Shown one piece after another: positions 21,572 to 32,590 of a DNA stretch of 64,000 nt. The position numbers and the translations under genes are program-made. The DNA comes from Scolanthus callimorphus (taxonomy: Eukaryota > Cnidaria > Anthozoa > Actiniaria > Edwardsiidae), in the NCBI GenBank assembly GCA_033964015.1, contig CM066912.1:8706371-8770370 (forward strand), read 5' to 3'. Below the pieces are notes generated by a model. It was not told where the DNA came from. It was given only the letters and a program-made list of their open reading frames with translations, and did no database searches. Each line of letters starts with the position of its first letter. Position 1 is the stretch's first letter.

Positions 21572-22935
21572 CAGGCCAAAGGAACTCAAACGATTCCTCC
21601 AAAAAAGTATTGATGGTGGGGTCATCAGGATAAACAGTAATGCATTTGGTAACCCCGGTCGTGATGTGTTTCAGTTTCACAGGCCAGATGCTTTTTGATC
21701 CATCACTAATAACGGACCTTCCTGGTTGGGTAGGACAGCTTGAAGTCTTGTACATTTCAGCGAGGCAATACCCTTCAGGAATTGTAACGGATGGTTTGTT
21801 ACCGCCACCGATTGATTGCCATACCGACGGTGGGGCGTCTGACCACACGGGCAATGGAATCGCTGGACGACTCTCTTTTGTTTTTACACTTTTTATTATC
21901 GGCTCTTGAGGAATGAATGGAGTCACTTCGCTTATCTTTGGTTGACTTTTGTTGACGGTAAAGACTCGACAAGATCCGAAGACGTCAGTCAGCACTTGCT
22001 TGTCTGGTGGGGTATCTGGCTTGTTATCTACCAATAGATACCCATAAGGCTTTTCTGTTTCTTGGAAGTAGGCATTCATGAATCTGTCTCGATTCTTGTC
22101 AAACATTCTTTCTCCTATAATTCCTATTTGCTTCCGATCACTAGGACTTCGGAATAAGGCAAGATACTGGGCATTCCGGCTAATGTCGGTATTGTACTTT
22201 CCTTTGGGAAACATATTTGAAGTAATAGGACGACGCTGGCATTTCTGTGACGACCCTGAGTAAACAAACGGGCCACCAGCGGAATGTCGGAAGCTTCGGC
22301 CATAAGATCATCGAGGATCAAAATGTTGTTGAACTGGGATTGATTTCACATAGGTCATCGGACAATTCCGGTAAACCCCGTTCGAAACGGATACTCTTTC
22401 CTATTGATTTCTTCAAGGTATCATAGGTGTCTTGCCATTGGTTATAGTACCAAACAATCAGTGTCTTCTTCTTTTCACTGTAGGCAATCCTGTCTGTTTC
22501 CAGAATCTTCTGTACAAAGTAAGTTTTACCACATTGAGTTGGACCCACCACCAGTAGAGAAAACTTGTGACGGAATTGAAAGTCGGTAGTTAGAGATGAG
22601 GTTGCATTAGACCGTTTTGAAGAGAGCTTTGGCTTCGCATTTTTAAGAGTCCGCCCTTCTGTTTGCTTTAAAATACTAGAAAAAAATGGTTTAGAGGCTT
22701 GACTCGTTGGTTGCCATGACGACACCGGAGCCCCTTTTAGAAAATGCTTTCTCTCATTTCCCGTCAAAGCATGTTCTTGAAGAAGGTGTGTACTTAAATT
22801 TTTGAGGTCCGGATGTTCTGAAAGGGTTCTGCGAGGGTTCTTAAAGGGTTCTGAAGGGGTTCTGAAGGAGTTCTGAAAGGGTTCTGAAGGGTTCTGAAAG
22901 GGTTCCAGGAAACTACAGACAAACAAGGGTTGCAT
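21546..22935 (-). pseudogene. A32-like (FtsK/HerA-type) packaging ATPase of the Polinton
   Basis: P-loop ATPase of the kind that pumps DNA into capsids in Polintons and related double-stranded DNA viruses. The first frame (22935-22318) starts with a Pro/Phe-rich repeat tail and then has SLLVVGPTQCGKTYFVQKIL, with Walker A GPTQCGKT at residues 131-138. A frameshift near 22320 leads to Walker B ILILDDLM and the following RLFTQGRHRNASVVLLLQ segment. A second shift near 22215 leads to NAQYLALFRSPSDRKQIGII and a C-terminal extension of about 120 residues. It ends at 21546 inside the TIR. Two frame breaks show that this copy is dead. Assignment to the packaging-ATPase superfamily is firm by motif. 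Confidence 0.8.
22813..22915. repeat. Short tandem repeat in the ATPase 5' end
   Basis: Six to seven imperfect units of 'gggttctgaaa/g' (about 12-15 bases) that encode the repeated EPFQNPSEPF-type segments at the ATPase N-terminus. Confidence 0.75.
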
Positions 22936-22974
22936 CTCCCGCTGTAGCTTGGTAACCCGGCCCTCTTTAAATGG

Positions 22975-22982
22975 TATATAAG
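22975..22982 (+). promoter_or_regulatory. TATA box between the two Polinton genes
   Basis: TATATAAG lies 58 bases before the ATG at 23040. Read on the other strand it is TTATATA, about 40 bases upstream of the ATPase start at 22935. One palindromic TATA may therefore serve both genes. Confidence 0.5.
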
Positions 22983-23039
22983 AAGGTGGAGTGCAAACGG
23001 TTTATCATTCAGACAGGAACTTTGAGCAGGACGCCAGAC

Positions 23040-23514
23040 ATGTCCTCTTCCGAAGACGAAGTTAGCCTTTCAAGCTCTGGCGAAGAGTCTCAGGAGAACG
23101 ACTCCCAGGAGGATAACGAAATTGATGTTTGGGAGCGTCTTCAGCAAGAAGTCATGGACCGCCATGAAACTCATTGGAAAGAGCTGGTTGAGCACTATGA
23201 GCAACTTGGAAATAGCCAAGAAGTTGCAGAGGCTAAGGCAACTAACGATCTTGTGCCTAGCTACAGGAACGGACTGAGACAAGTGCTGTTCGAGACAATG
23301 AAGTGGATACATGAGTGTAGAAAAGATCCCTACTATAAGAAAATTATAGAGACACGACAGAACTTCATGAACAGATTATTTTGACTGGATAGAAGCCACC
23401 GAGGCAGCCATTGAGAAGCGAAAGTTTTTACTCAACAAGATGTTCAAGAAGCAACCTATCCCAGAACAGCCAGAAGTGCCAAAGTGGGGTGGACGATTTT
23501 ACCAGCGCTATTGA
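23040..23514 (+). pseudogene. Small acidic Polinton-associated protein
   Basis: Function unknown. I chose the ATG at 23040 because the earlier ATG at 22971 lies in the TATA box. The product begins MSSSEDEVSLSSSGEESQEN, then a helical region with ELVEHYEQLGNSQEVAEAKA, LVPSYRNGLRQVLFETMKWI and KDPYYKKIIETR. One extra T near 23380 breaks the frame. The continuation WIEATEAAIEKRKFLLNKMF runs to a stop at 23512-23514, at the inner edge of the right TIR. The full length would be about 157 residues. I recall similar proteins near such ATPases in cnidarian sequence, but that memory is soft. Confidence 0.55.
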
Positions 23515-23517
23515 ATT

Positions 23518-23718
23518 GACAGCCCAGGGTATCGCTACACTGACATTTCCAGAGGGACATTTTATGTAATAGATACTCTTATTTTATTTAAAGTGGTAGG
23601 AGGGACATTTTTATGTCATAGAATTTTATGTAATAAGGGTCAATGTAATGGATAGTAAAGAGAGAATAAACCATGTGTTACTAAAAATAGCCTATGACGT
23701 CATTACTTATCCGGAGAT
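23518..23718. repeat. Polinton right TIR, inner part
   Basis: Inverse complement of 21370-21571. It matches over about 200 bases with only a few single-base differences. Confidence 0.9.
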
Positions 23719-23965
23719 AAAACAAACTTTGTTTTAACTCGAATTTATAGAATAGCTTGTAACAGTTGATGTACAGCCATTACAGCTAATTTCTCCGAGT
23801 ATTATACATAAACAACACATTTAAGAACCCCAACTGGCCGGGAGGCAAACCAGTCGGCTATGTACAAAGAATGGTCGAGGAGTCAGAGCGGGGTCTCGAG
23901 CTCGGGTCACCGGATTACGAGGACGACGCTCTGACCACTCGGCCACCCTGCCTACCCTATAGGCT
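23719..23965 (-). repeat. tRNA-derived SINE inserted in the right TIR
   Basis: Splits the right TIR, with AGAT at both borders (23715-23718 and 23966-23969). On the minus strand it begins with a tRNA-like head: A box GTGGCCGAGTGGTCAGAGCG, B-box-like AGCTCGAGACCCC. The head resembles class II (Ser/Leu-type) tRNAs. A 170-base body follows. Confidence 0.7.
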
Positions 23966-23969
23966 AGAT

Positions 23970-24407
23970 CCTAGCCTATAAGTAACCTGATACCCCTAGT
24001 GGCGTATATCCACATAACTATAGGTAACCTGATACCCTAGCGCCACATAACTCTAGGTAGGGGGAAGGTGGGAGGGTACCCCTTGTTTGAAAAAAAGGGA
24101 GGGGGAGGGTACCCCCATACTACAGGTAACCTGATACCCCCAGTGGCGTATATCCCCATAACTGTAGGTAACCTGATACTCTTAGTTGCGTATAAATGTG
24201 GGGCGTTAACCACATAACTATAGGAAACCTGATACCCTACATTCTTCACATTCTTCACATTCCTGTCCTCCGCCTCAACATTCCTGACGTGACCTTTGAC
24301 CTCCACCACAACATTCCTGACGTGGCTCTGACGTGACCTTTGACCTCCAGCACAAAATTAGTATTCCACCACAAAAAAAGGGCTAATTCGGTCCCTCCTA
24401 TACTACT
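23970..24407. repeat. Polinton right TIR, outer part
   Basis: Uninterrupted version of the outer TIR. It shows what the left TIR looked like before the LINE inserted. It contains TGACCTTTGACCT at 24290-24302 and 24334-24346, and several 'ggtaacctgatacc' sub-repeats. Confidence 0.9.
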
Positions 24408-24413
24408 TACGCT
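24408..24413. repeat. Polinton target-site duplication, right (TACGCT)
   Basis: Matches 13017-13022. The interrupted module M copy 2 resumes here with 'tacgcttcttgatttcgatt'. Confidence 0.9.
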
Positions 24414-25615
24414 TCTTGATTTCGATTGTAAAACATAAACACAAAAGGTGATTGTCCCTCGAGTATTGAAGCTGGTTTCCTTTATGTTTCCCCTTGTTTA
24501 TCCCCCATATTAACTCTATTAATTTACGAGTACTTCGTTGTTACCTTGTTAATCTGTGGGCCAAATATAATGGGAAATCCGCACTTCCAATCTACTTAAG
24601 ATATCCCTTTGCTTTCGCTCGAAGGCACAAAATGGCTGCCAAAATTTAGTTCGATTATGCCATATAGCTAGTGTATACAGCCAAATCTGTAGATTAAATG
24701 CTTTAAGAGGTCTATGGCAGAAGTTTCCTTTCGTTTAGAAGAACAATGCTACCATTTTCAGTTCGGAAAGCCCGCATGTCATGCTCGAATAATTCTATTT
24801 TTGTAAACTCACCTGTTGTCGTTTTTCTAGGCATAAAGCCTGCATTTCCTCGACTTTCTAATGGGGAGTTGGCCCTTCAATACACGGAAGAGGCGAGGTG
24901 GATCAAGTCTGCTGCGAATAGAGCAAAAAAAGATCACTCTGGAGATGGTAGGAGCCAGCTGTGTGCAACCCCAGAAGAGGTTAGTGAAAAATTATAAATT
25001 TAGAAGATGTGAAAATGCACATCAAAGCGTCTATCTAAGTGCAATACAATGTAGTATAATAATACCATGCCAAAATACATATTTATGTTACTATTTTGGC
25101 ATTGCAGGTTAGACAACAAGCTGCCGAGGCTGTTACAAGGAGTGGTGGTGACGCAGAAAGGGAGACGGCAGTGTTAGGAGAGCATGTTTTCCAGTTTGGG
25201 GTTTTTAAGGGCCAGTCTTTCAGATGGATGCTCGAAAATGCCTAAGGCTATGCGGGTTACCTTGTCAATAGCATGTACAACGAGACAACTACCTCATCTC
25301 CCCTCAGCCAAAATAGGGCAGCATTCAAACAGTATGTTAATACTTTTAAAGAGGGGAGGGAGGTAGTTGCCTTGAAGAAGGCAGAGAGAATCGAAAGATA
25401 AAGGTACTCCCACACCGACGAAGACCACACCCTCCACACCCCCCAGTAAGCCCAGATCCCAGATGGCTGCCACGTATGCCCCAATAATTAGGAGGGATTC
25501 CACTCCTGAGAGGATGTCCTTGGAGTTACGCGATAAGCAAAAGAAGAACAAAGATCACCCCAAATATCTCAGTAGCAAGAATGTCAGCCACACAGAAAGC
25601 ATTTTTTTGTGTTTT
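24414..25615 (+). pseudogene. Exon pair a-b, copy 1 (with preceding module M tail)
   Basis: Exon a follows 'cgtttttctag' and reads KPAFPRLSNGELALQYTEEA with a clean 5' site after ACCCCAGAAGAG (24979). The intron runs 24980-25107 and ends 'ggcattgcag'. Exon b reads on through GQSFRWMLEN, then breaks with frame shifts and a stop (GCCTAAGGC). It ends near 25600 at 'gtcagccacacag', where module T copy 2 begins. The best-preserved version of this pair is at 32591-33395. Confidence 0.6.
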
Positions 25616-25625
25616 CAGAATTTCT

Positions 25626-27600
25626 AAACTTTTGCACAGGATTGGATAGATCTACCTTCACGATGAGATCCTTGCAGCACAAGCGAGGATGAATGGGAAA
25701 CAGAAGTCTACAAAGTGGAACCCAAGGTATTAGGATAAGTATAATTAAGTAGCTTCTTAGTTCCTGACCTCAAGGCTGTACGGGCTTACCTCTGACTGCA
25801 GGTGACCTCCAAAAAGCATTTATTTCACGAGTTGTTAGTCTACCACGCAGCCCTAGCCTGCGTAGCACACGTGTTTTTAGTGAGAATAAACACAGAAAAA
25901 AGAGAAAGCGGCGAAAAGTTCGTCGAGAGCGAGAGTTTGGCTCATATCGGCCTGCACACTCAAATGAACGTAAAGCGAGCCCGTACATTGTGACAGTCAC
26001 GCAACACGGTAGACTTATAAACATGCTATATGAGCCTATATAATACGTCTGTCGCAATTACAATTAAGAATTCCACCCTGACGGTATTCGCTATGAAATA
26101 TTAAAGACGTATTTTTTTCTCTAGGATGCATTGGAAACTCTCCAAGACTATCAGCATAGAAAAGAAGAAATTACAAGTCTTCCAAGGCTTCCAGAGTTAT
26201 CATTGGACAATGACCAAGAAAATTTGCATTATCAAAATATGTCACAAGTGAGTATGAGTTAGGAAGTTTGCATCTTCAGTGATTATATGCACGGAACGGC
26301 TGATCGGAAACATCATTTTGGTAAAACTCTTTTTTACGATTTTCTTTTCGCACAGAAAGAATTAAGGAATTCACGAAACGTTCGCAGAGCCAACGCAATG
26401 TCTTTGCAGACAGCGGAGAAAGTAATACGCACGGGGTGCTGTGAGACGATGAAATGTTTGAAAATATTCAGCCCCAAATATATTGTAGAGTGGAGAGGGC
26501 CTTTTTGGCAACTACAGGAAGACGAGCAGAGACAATTCTCATTAAATGCATTCTCACTAAACAACTTCTGAAAGGAAGGAAAGGAGGTATTCTTTCCTCA
26601 TTAACGACAAGAGGGTGTGTCCACGAGCATGGTACCAAGCTTTAGCATAGCATATCAAGAGGATATAAGTACCGTTGCTACACGAATACTAAAATTCTTT
26701 ATACTAAAATATTCTCTATACTCTATGCATTATTTTTTTTCAAAAACGTCATTCTTGGCAACTTCTTAACTTTTGCATAGCTAGTGGAAAGAAGCATGAC
26801 GTATCTCCGGTACACGAATGGTTCAACTATATCCAGAGTGTCAACAGTAATTCCATTAGTCAGCACTTGACTTTACAGCCTAAATCGATAGAACAAATAA
26901 AAAAAACTCTTTCTCTACACGACCACAACGTCTGTCTAATGAGAGCCTTATTCAAAGAGAAATTTGTGCTCCGTTTTAAGGTTTAGATATACGTATACAT
27001 GATATTTAAGATATTTAAGATATTTAAGCATGTACCTCGATCTTCCGACGCATAAATAATTCAACAACACACTTCTCGCCATGCGCCCCGATACGTATAG
27101 CGCTCAGCGGACGTGTGTCTTATAATGACGGCAAACTTCCGAAAATTCAAAAATCTGTGAAAAAAAAAATCGGATTTATCCAATTCGGACAATTTTTACT
27201 TTTCAGTGGTAAAGATTTTGACCAGAAAGTAAGCAGGATTCATTTAATAGCACTTTAGAAATAGTGCATCGAGCGAAGGCAAGTTAGTTACTTTTACATG
27301 TGAAAATATTAAGTTTTCGTGCGAGAGATCACCCGGTATTTCTTAGGTGTTAATATAATAAGCATTATCTTACATGTATGCACATGTGCTAAAATTGTAA
27401 AAAAAAATTCGTATTGCCATTTAGCAGAACCAGATTAATTGAAGAAAAGGAAGGCTGTGCTGGAGAAGAAGCCCAATAATCCCGGAAACACAAAAGGAAA
27501 GAAAAACAAAGAACACCCAAAGCTAATGCTGCAGATCAACAAAGAAGGGCAGTGGGCTTATAAACTAAGAACTTTAAATCCAGAAGGCCTTAACTAGAGG
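25626..27600 (+). pseudogene. Repeat-family module T, copy 2, with C-terminal exon
   Basis: Same order of exon-like blocks as 9712-11517: DWIDLPSR; the basic KHRKKRKRRKVRRERE; the DALETLQDYQHRK block; and CCETMKCLKIFSPKYIVEW with FWQLQEDEQRQFSLNAF. A further block HEWFNYIQSVNSN lies near 26815. This copy extends past the breakpoint of copy 1 to a last exon-like stretch (about 27450-27596) reading KNKEHPKLMLQINKEGQWAY to a stop. No catalytic core of a transposase is visible between them. Function unknown. Confidence 0.5.
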
Positions 27601-28483
27601 GACTTTTTATGGACATAATCGATGCCGAAAATAAAACAAAACTAAAGAAGCAACAAATTAGATTTCTTTGTCTCAAAATCGGTCTCTCTGGATTTAATAA
27701 CCTCACAAATCGTCTGAGCGTTGTTTGTGAAAAACACGCTTGCACTGAAACCCGAGGTGAAAAACTTTAGCTGGCAAAACATGAATGGAAATTATTTTAG
27801 CCATGTATTTTCCCTTTATTTTATTAATCTGACAAAATCAAAACTATAATCTACAATATGTCGAGAAAATAGAGTCGAAAGAGCTAATTTTCAAAGTACG
27901 TGAGGACGGTTTGTGTCTTGCAACGACTGATCGGCAGCTTTCTTGTAGTTTTTTTGCGAGCGAACTGTCCGCCACAAAGGAGACTTCTGTTAGTAGTTAG
28001 TTTTCCTTCTTGCCTAATGATAACCCCATAAAGCCTTTTCACAAGGTTTCGTGTAGCTGTTTTATCCTGCTAAATCGTTTTTTCCCCGCAAATATCCAGT
28101 GTTTACGGTGTTTGTTCACTCCATTTTTCCAGCAAAGTAAGACTTGTGCAACAAGTGGCTGCCGACAAATAATTTTCATCTCGGAAACTTTTGGCGAATT
28201 GCTTACAAATGCTCTTCCATTTGAACCTATAATCATTCTTGAATTGAAATGATACAATATATTGCTCGCTACATGTCCAATTTGTTGAAAATCCCTTGAA
28301 TTGTCCATTTTCCCCCCAGCTTTCGAAGTAAATGCTTGCAAACTTTCTAGAGCTGTCAAAATCGACCAAAAACGTGCTTATGCAAATCATCTAAGTTTGC
28401 GTGAGTTTTGTCACGCGCGTAGTTTTAAAACGCTAACACAACTTTTTGTATTGTTTTCCGACTGAAAATTCGACACGTTGCCT
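27601..28483. other. No recognised gene
   Basis: About 880 bases with overlapping short ORFs on both strands (for example 28039-28359 minus) but no motif, splice pattern or repeat arm that I can support. Confidence 0.35.
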
Positions 28484-28631
28484 TTCTGGTATATACTAAA
28501 ACACTTATTTTATTTCAATTTCGGTGGATAGTGGCTTTAAGAATATTCACCTCGAGCCTGCGGCTCTCGGTAAATATTCTGCCACTATCCACCTCAATTG
28601 AAATAAAATAAGTGCTAAATATATACCAGAA
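28484..28631. repeat. Foldback element (MITE-like)
   Basis: Outer arms 'ttctggtatatac', 'cacttattttatttcaattt' and 'gtggatagtgg' recur inverted at 28590-28631. An inner palindrome 'aatattcacctcgagcc - tgc - ggctctcggtaaatatt' forms a second stem. The whole can fold into one long hairpin. Confidence 0.8.
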
Positions 28632-28698
28632 TAGAACAGGCCTCAATTGAACAGGCCTCCAGAATTTCCTCTCACACCGAAGCATGCGTGTCGTTGTC

Positions 28699-29815
28699 TA
28701 AGGGGTTTTCAAGATGGCGCTGCTGTACCATATGCATATGGATAATAATGCGCATTCTTTATTTCTGTTTCTACATGAGTCACTCGACTTTGTTTTCCTC
28801 GTAAGTGCATGCGAACCTGAGAATTTTACAGCGCTCGAAAAGGTTCCTCAGGCATACGAAACCTTTCAGGTCAAAGGACAATGCACTAATGTGTCGCAAG
28901 CCAGAAAACGTTTATCTGGATCAATGCAGAGCCCAGATCTAAAGGCTTCAAAGTTCAAGCATGTCCGCAAGCTGAAACAGGAGCTGCGTGAGTTGTACCA
29001 AAGCCCCAGTGAATGGAGAAATTTCATTCAATGAGATGACACAGAGGGCAGTCCGCACCAACGGTTTAAGGAAGCTGCGCGACAATTTTGTCTCAATGGC
29101 AGGATGTACATCATGGGAAGAATGTACAGCAAGGTTGGTGCCTCTTGCTTATCTAAACACCTTACTCACCAAAGGGTGCCGTTTACTTGTACCAAAGAGA
29201 GGTTTTGAAGGGACATTGAATACAGTCACTTATGTCTGTTCCTCTTTATTCAATCTTCTACGAAGTTTGGGGATTGTAAAAAAAACGGGCTGTACGATAG
29301 AGCAGTTTTATTTCATACACTAAGGTATAGATATAGTTTAATTTTGCTAACATTGGCCAATCTACTTTTTTCAATTTTTCGTGACGTAGCTATCTCTGCA
29401 CGTGCCTCGAACTTGATTGGTTTATCTTTCAATCCATGTCGAGAATTGCATAGATAACTTATGTTTTGTCTTTAATTAATTGTGTTTTGTGATCTGTGTC
29501 GAATAATCATCTTGTTTACGCTTCGTGATTTCGATTGTAAAACACAAACACAAAAGGTGATTGTCCCTCGAGTATGAAGCTGGTTTCCTTTATGTTTTCC
29601 CCTTGTTTATCCCCCATATTAACTCCATTAATTTACGAGTACTTCGTTGTTACCTTGTTACTCTGTGGGCCAAATATAATGGGAAGTCTGCACTTCCAAT
29701 CTACTTAAGATTTCCCTTTACTTTCACTCGGCACAAAATGGCTGCCAAAATTTAGTTCGATTTATGCCATATAGCTAGTGTATACAGCCAAATCTGTAGA
29801 TTAAAAGCTTTAAGA
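28699..29815 (+). repeat. Repeat-family module M, copy 3 (uninterrupted)
   Basis: The clearest copy. A 106-codon frame (28714-29034) reads ACEPENFTALEKVPQAYETF, then QVKGQCTNVSQARKRLSGSM and KHVRKLKQELRELYQSPSEW to a stop. It has protein-like composition but I do not recognise it. Downstream lies an uninterrupted Polinton target (TACGCT, 29517-29522). Confidence 0.6.
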
Positions 29816-30600
29816 GGTCTATGGCAGAAGTTTCCTTTCGTTTAGAAGAACAATGCTACCATTTTCAGTTCGGAAAGCCCCACATGTCATGCTCGAATAA
29901 TTCTATTTTTGTAAACTCACCTGTTGTCGTTTTTCTAGGCATAAAGCCTGCATTTCCTCGACTTTCTAATGGGAGTTGGCCTTTCAATACACGGAAGAGG
30001 CGAGGCGGATCAAGTCTGCTGCGAATAGAGCAAAAAAAGATACCTCTTGAGATGGTAGGAGCCAGCTGTGTGCAACCCCAGAAGAGGTTAGTGAAAAATT
30101 ATAAATTTAGAAGATGTGAAAATGCACATCAAAGCGTCTATCTAAGTGCAATACAATGACGTATAATAATGCAATGCCAAAATACATATTTATGTTACTA
30201 TTTTGGCATTGCAGGTTAGACAACAAGCTGTCGAGGCTGTTAGAAGGAGTGGTGGTGACGCAGAAAGGGAGACGGCAGTGTTAGGAGAGCATGTTTTCCA
30301 GTTTGGGGTTTTTAAGGGCCAGTCTTTCAGATGGATGCTCGAAAATGCCTAAGGCTATGCGGGTTACTCTTGTCAATAGCATGCACAACGAGAGAATACT
30401 CCCACACTGACGAAGACCACACCCCCAGTAAGCCCAGATCCCAGATGGCTGCCACATATGCCCCAATAATTATGAGGGATTTCACTCCTGAGAGGATGTC
30501 CTTGGAGTTACGCGATAAGCAAAAGAAGAACAAAGATCACCCCAAATATCTCAGTAGCAAGAATGTCAGCCACACAGGAAGCATCTGATTTGAGCTTTGC
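29816..30600 (+). pseudogene. Exon pair a-b, copy 2
   Basis: Same splice sites as copy 3: 3' site before exon a at about 29939, 5' site after GAAGAG at 30086, intron to 30214. A missing base in exon a and the GCCTAAGGC stop in exon b break the frame, and part of the Thr/Pro-rich linker is deleted near 30395-30430. Confidence 0.65.
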
Positions 30601-31571
30601 TCTGTTGCCGAGGAAGTGGAACAGGAGCTTGGTAACTTTGTCATGTCATTGCAGAAACATACAACTTAGTTGAAACCTGTAACGGCGAACCAAGCTGTGG
30701 ATTATTCGAGATGAATTTATGACCATATTTGGTCAATAATGAAGTCTCGACTGCTAACCCAAGTAGGTTTTCTCATAATATAATATATTTTTTTCATAAT
30801 ATTTCATTTTTCGCTCATATAAAGTAGAGCAACAGTGGTAAGTGATAATATACTAACATTTAACATCTTGAAGTCTTGCAAGAACATTATTTTCAAAATA
30901 TGTTCAATTGTATGTTCTGCGAATATTCCGCAGCTTGGCACTAAAGTAATGTATGTTTGTAACACGTTTCAACTCACTTATATGTTTCTGGTCATTGTTA
31001 TTACACTTTTTTTTCTGATAATAAGTTTGTAAACAATTTTGTTCTTCTGATACCTCTTACGAATTACACGAAAAAAGCCAACTTCGAAAAAACCCCCCAC
31101 CTCCTCTTCTGATGTGCAAATAACCAGCAGCCCCTAATCCCATGTTGCCAGTCAAGAGCCCCCAGTAACCAGTCCAGAGCCAGTGAAGTCTTCTCAGGAT
31201 TTGTAAAGCACTACTCTAGTGGTGTAATGTAATTTTATTGAAAATGATTTTTATAGTAATTTGACTTTATCTAATCAGGTGAAATCAGTCTTTTGAAAAA
31301 TATAAAGATAATTTTAAGTAAAATAATATTAATTTTTAATTTTAAAAGGGCTTATTTGGGCTTATATGACACTTTTTTGAGTATTTGAGTGACCAAAATT
31401 TTTTGAGGAACCCTTACTCCCACCTGGCTGGAAACAGAGTTTACTAAAGGCTGATCATAGCTTGGTTTCCAGCCAACCAACCACGAAAGTCCGGAAACAT
31501 GAGTTCCTGTTTTAAGATATTGTAGTATTGAGAAAACCATGTGCAGGATTTTTGAATTTCTTTTCTAAATT
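30601..31571. other. Repeat-unit tail shared with 37290-38480
   Basis: Non-coding tail of the array unit. It contains 'aaacctgtaacggcgaacca', a 'tgttcaattgtatgttctgc' segment that is the SINE-free version of 37572-37917, an exon-like scrap after 'acgaattacacgaaaaa' (splice-site-like, Ser/Pro-rich), and 'tggctggaaacagagttta'. No separate gene. Confidence 0.55.
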
Positions 31572-32470
31572 GATTTTATTACTAATTTTCCATTAAAAAG
31601 CCGTACAAAATACGTGATATTTTCCAACAGGAGCTGCGTGAGTTGTACCAAAGCCCCAGTGAATGGAGAAATTTCATTCAATGAGATGACACAGAGGGCA
31701 GTCCGCACCAACGGTTTAAGGAAACTGCGCGACAATTTTATCTCAATGGCAGGATGTACATCATGGGAAGAATGTACAGCAAGGTTGGTGCCTCTTGCTT
31801 ATCTAAACACCTTACTCACCAAAGGGTGCCGTTTACTTGTACCAAAGAGAGGTTTTGAAGGGACATTGAATACAGTCACTTATGTCTGTTCCTCTTTATT
31901 CAATCTTCTACGAGGTTTGGGGATTGTAAAAAACGGGCTGTACGATAGAGCAGTTTTATTTCATACATTAAGGTATAGATATAGTTTAATTTTGCTAACA
32001 TTGGCCAATCTACTTCTTTCAGTTTTTCGTGACGTAGCTATCTCTGCACGTGCCTCGAACTTGATTGGTTTATCTTTCAATCCATGTCGAGAATTGTATA
32101 GATAACTTATGTTTTGTCTTTAATTAATTGTGTTTTGTGATCTGTGTCGAATAATCATCTTGTTTACGCTTCGTGATTTCGATTGTAAAACACAAACACA
32201 AAAGGTGATTGTCGCTCGAGTATTGAAGCTGGTTGCCTTTATGTTTTCCCCTTGTTTATCCCCAATATTAACTCCATTAATTTAGGAGTACTTCGTTGTT
32301 ACCTTGTTACTCTGTTGGCCAAATATAATGGGAAGTCTGCACTTCCAATCTACTTAAGATATCCCTTTGCTTTCGCTCGAAGGCACAAAATGGTTGCCAA
32401 ACTTTAGTTCGATTTATGCCATATAGCTAGTGCATACAGCCAAATCTGTAGATTAAATGCTTTAAGAGGT
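31572..32470 (+). repeat. Repeat-family module M, copy 4
   Basis: Same left junction as 12309 ('tttattactaattttccatt'). Continues through the third uninterrupted Polinton target (TACGCT, 32165-32170) into exon a of copy 3. Confidence 0.6.
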
Positions 32471-32590
32471 CTATGACAGAAGTTTCCTTTCGATTAGAAG
32501 AACAATGCTACCATTATCAGTTCGGAAAGCCCCGCATGTCGTGCTCGAATAATTCTCTTTTTGTAAACTCACCACCTGTGTTTTTTCTAG

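Larger units (their letters stand above)
13023..24407. mobile_element. Minimal Polinton/Maverick-type element with nested insertions
   Basis: Starts AGTAGTATAGGAGGGACCG and ends with its inverse complement. It is flanked by the 6-bp duplication TACGCT, as reported for Polintons (6-bp duplications, long TIRs, 5'-AG termini). The left TIR is 13023-13262 plus 21191-21571, split by a LINE. The right TIR is 23518-23718 plus 23970-24407, split by a SINE. Removing the insertions leaves about 3.2 kb: TIRs of about 620 bp and about 1.95 kb coding for an A32-like packaging ATPase and one small acidic protein. No DNA polymerase B, retroviral-type integrase, protease or capsid gene is present, so it must be non-autonomous or a distinct minimal lineage. 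Confidence 0.85.

Noticed and set aside
22971..23039. Upstream ATG start for the small Polinton protein
   Set aside because: This ATG is part of the TATA box region, so the ATG at 23040 is the likely start.
23893..23955. tRNA-Ser/Leu gene on the minus strand
   Set aside because: No complete variable and T arm; it is the head of the SINE that splits the Polinton TIR.
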